A stretch of DNA of 13,834 bases, from positions 1 through 13,834 of the forward strand of contig QMQQ01000014.1 of NCBI GenBank assembly GCA_003648985.1, given 5' to 3'. The notes below the pieces were generated by a model. The model was not told where the DNA came from and did not search any database. It was given only the letters and a program-made list of their open reading frames with translations. This DNA is from Candidatus Woesearchaeota archaeon (GTDB lineage Archaea > Nanobdellota > Nanobdellia > Woesearchaeales > B54-G15). Position 1 is the first letter of the stretch. Every line of letters starts with the position of its first letter. Below, one piece after another: positions 12,237 to 13,834 of the stretch. Both the position numbers and the translations under genes were made by a program.

Positions 12237-12788
12237 TTATTGATTGTATTCCTGTTTTAGGATACTGAATCTTAATTCATTATGCCACTGGTTATACTTA
12301 TATCTACATTCTCGCATAACACCCTCTAATTTAAAACCTGTTTTTTCCAGAACTCTTCTTGAGGCGATGTTCTCTTCGAATACGCCAGCGTAAACTCTAT
12401 GGAGTTTTAATTTTTCAAAAGCGAACTTTAGCATCAATTTAACAGCCTCTGTCATCAATCCTTTCCCCCAATACTTTTTTCCTAGCCAGTAACCAAGTTC
12501 TGCATTTTTGTCTTTTTGGTTTATATGAATAAGACTTACAACTCCAATAACTTTATTTATTTCTTTTAAGACTATCCCAAAAGTATATCCAGACTTCTTT
12601 TTCATTTCGTAATGTGTTTTTCTGATAAACTTTATTGCATCTTTTCTTTTATATGGCCATGGAATGTTTAAGGTCCACTTAACCATTTCTCTATCTTGAA
12701 GATTTTTATAGATATCTGATGCATCTGAAAGCTTAAGTTTCCTTAATTTGATTCTTTCACCTTCAATCTCAAGTTTCGTCTTTGACAT
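12237..12788 (-). CDS. RimJ/RimL-type GNAT acetyltransferase
   Basis: A 183-residue GCN5-related N-acetyltransferase of the RimJ/RimL/Acetyltransf_3 kind. The N-terminal GERIKLRKLKLSDASDIYKN is the standard opening strand and helix. Motif A, which holds the acetyl-CoA pyrophosphate loop, is AELGYWLGKKYWGKGLMTEA (96-115), with G108-K109-G110 in the P-loop-like turn. Motif B is ENIASRRVLEKTGFKLEG (139-156), with N140 and the conserved RVLEK-GF. The family acetylates protein N-termini (ribosomal proteins S5, L12) or small molecules such as spermidine and antibiotics; the substrate cannot be read here. The ATG at 12788 has a TATA-like box at about 12813-12826. It lies between two AsnRS genes, codirectional with paralogue 1 and divergent from paralogue 2. 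Confidence 0.85.
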   Translation of the reverse strand: MSKTKLEIEGERIKLRKLKLSDASDIYKNLQDREMVKWTLNIPWPYKRKDAIKFIRKTHYEMKKKSGYTFGIVLKEINKVIGVVSLIHINQKDKNAELGYWLGKKYWGKGLMTEAVKLMLKFAFEKLKLHRVYAGVFEENIASRRVLEKTGFKLEGVMRECRYKYNQWHNELRFSILKQEYNQ

Positions 12789-12812
12789 GGTCCGAATTCT
12801 CTAGAAACTTTG

Positions 12813-12826
12813 TAAAATTAAAAATT
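12813..12826 (-). promoter_or_regulatory. TATA-like box for the GNAT gene
   Basis: On the minus strand this reads AATTTTTAATTTTA, centred about 32 nt upstream of the ATG at 12788, leaving a leader of only a few nucleotides. It is weaker than the other boxes. The divergent paralogue-2 promoter lies within 60 nt on the other strand. Confidence 0.3.
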
Positions 12827-12870
12827 ATCGCTTAAATCTTAAGGTGCGTTTCTAAAGGAGATAAGATTAA

Positions 12871-12884
12871 TTTTTTAAAATATT
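12871..12884 (+). promoter_or_regulatory. TATA box for AsnRS paralogue 2
   Basis: TTTTTTAAAATATT is centred about 24 nt before the ATG at 12900 and 27 nt before the adjacent in-frame ATG at 12903. The second spacing fits the pattern of the other genes slightly better. Confidence 0.45.
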
Positions 12885-12899
12885 GTTGTTTTTTCTACG

Positions 12900-13834
12900 A
12901 TGATGGAATTCATAAGTATACAGGAAGCTGAGAAGAAGGTTGGTGAGAAGGTTTCTTTGAGAGGATGGGCTTATAGGGTTAGAGGAAGTAATGAGTTTAT
13001 CTTTATAGTACTGCGGGACTACAGCGGTATAATGCAGTGTGTTGTTGAAAGAGCAAAAGTAGCTGAATCTGTTTGGAAAGAAGCTGAAGAAGTTACTGTT
13101 GAGAGCAGCCTTCAATTGAGCGGAAAAATTGCTAAGGAGCCAAGAGCACCTACAGGCTATGAACTGAAAGTTGAAGATTTAAAACTTATCCATAGGGCTG
13201 AGAGGTTCCCTATAACTAAGGATAAGAGCGAGGAATTTCTGCTTGATGTTCGGCATCTTTGGTTAAGAAGCAGATACATGACAAATATTTTGAAGGTCAG
13301 GAGTACTGTTTTTGGCGCGATTCATGAATATTTTAGGAAGAAGGGATTCTTTGAATTTCATTCACCGATTTTTACACCTGTCGCATGCGAGGGGGGTGCA
13401 ACTTTATTCAAGTGCGATTATTTTGGCAAGCCAATTTATTTAAGTCAGAGCTGGCAGCTGTATGCAGAAGCTGGTATTTTCAGCTTAGAAAAAATATATT
13501 GCATAGCTCCTAGTTTTAGGGCGGAGAAGAGCAAAACGTCAAGGCATTTAACTGAGTACTGGCATGCAGAAACCGAGGTTGCATGGATGCGCTTTGATGA
13601 AATGCTTGATTTAGCTGAAGGGTTGGTTAAATATGTTCTTGATAAAGTTCTAAAGGAAAATGAAAAAGAACTTAATGAATTGAAAAGAGATGTAAAGCTA
13701 TTGAAGAATGCTGTTGAAAAACCATTTGCAAGGATAACTTATGATGAGGCTTTGAAGTTACTTAAGGAAAAGGCAAACTATCCTGTTCCTTGGGGAAAGG
13801 ATTTGAGAACAATAGAGGAAAGAAAACTTACTGA
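12900..13834 (+). CDS. asnS: Asparaginyl-tRNA synthetase, paralogue 2 (cut by window edge)
   Basis: The 311 visible codons are the N-terminal three quarters of a class IIb AsnRS, open to the end of the window. The OB-fold domain (about 1-100) contains KVSLRGWAYRVRGSNEFIFI, VLRDYSGIMQCVVE and a PRAPTGYEL linker. The catalytic domain follows, with HLWLRS, motif 1 near EFHSPIFTPVACEGGATLF (152-170), substrate loop YLSQSWQLYAEA (180-191) and motif 2 SFRAEKSKTSRHLTEYW (205-221). Compared with paralogue 1 it has a more complete OB domain, which makes it a good candidate for the main tRNA-charging enzyme. W replaces A in the QSxQLY loop. The last visible part, VPWGKDLRTIEERKL, matches the family. 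Two tandem ATG codons (12900, 12903) are possible starts. Confidence 0.85.
   Translation, partial: MMEFISIQEAEKKVGEKVSLRGWAYRVRGSNEFIFIVLRDYSGIMQCVVERAKVAESVWKEAEEVTVESSLQLSGKIAKEPRAPTGYELKVEDLKLIHRAERFPITKDKSEEFLLDVRHLWLRSRYMTNILKVRSTVFGAIHEYFRKKGFFEFHSPIFTPVACEGGATLFKCDYFGKPIYLSQSWQLYAEAGIFSLEKIYCIAPSFRAEKSKTSRHLTEYWHAETEVAWMRFDEMLDLAEGLVKYVLDKVLKENEKELNELKRDVKLLKNAVEKPFARITYDEALKLLKEKANYPVPWGKDLRTIEERKLT

Overview
The window is archaeal chromosome, AT-rich and densely packed. The signs are a Phe-tRNA synthetase alpha chain of the archaeal type, FEN1, RNase HII with a PCNA-binding tail, a TrmB-family regulator, a TAN1-like THUMP protein, archease, two archaeal-type asparaginyl-tRNA synthetases, two tRNA genes without encoded CCA, and AT-rich TATA boxes placed 24-32 nt upstream of most start codons (largely leaderless transcription). 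Small genes, short overlaps and the small MKITIDTKEDS-type protein make a DPANN lineage (Woesearchaeota/Pacearchaeota-like) my best guess. That placement is inference from gene style, not from a phylogeny.

Layout. 1-645 (-): 5' part of pheS, running off the left edge. 696-1511 (-): TrmB-family regulator. 1660-3070 (+): FEN1 overlapping a TAN1-like THUMP protein. 3070-3141 (-): a strongly structured, unannotated RNA candidate with its own TATA box. 3257-3328 (+): tRNA-Gly(TCC), followed after 17 nt by a PIG-L/LmbE deacetylase and a GT4 glycosyltransferase coupled by an ATGA overlap. 5086-9223 (-): RNase HII and SMC as an overlapping pair, with the SMC 3' end overlapping the GT4 3' end. 9401-9870 (+): an HPF/RaiA-like small protein, then tRNA-Pro(CGG). 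9906-10248 (+): a short unknown gene whose likely leaderless start lies in a different frame from its body, joined at a TTT-TAG slip site. 10290-10944 (+): a small disordered-linker protein and archease. 10945-12201 (-): asparaginyl-tRNA synthetase paralogue 1. 12237-12788 (-): RimJ/RimL-type acetyltransferase. 12900-13834 (+): asparaginyl-tRNA synthetase paralogue 2, running off the right edge.

How the genes fit together. Most serve translation (three aminoacyl-tRNA synthetases, two tRNAs, a tRNA-modification adaptor, an RNA-ligase cofactor, a possible ribosome-hibernation protein) or DNA replication, repair and chromosome structure (FEN1, RNase HII, SMC). The deacetylase/glycosyltransferase pair is the only obvious metabolic module and looks like a two-step route to a glucosamine-containing glycoside. 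I see no mobile element, CRISPR array, integrase or toxin-antitoxin system; this is core chromosome. The observations most worth following are the structured minus-strand RNA at 3070-3141, the frame-disrupted gene at 9906-10248, the FEN1 with a shortened arch and no PIP box, and the doubled AsnRS.
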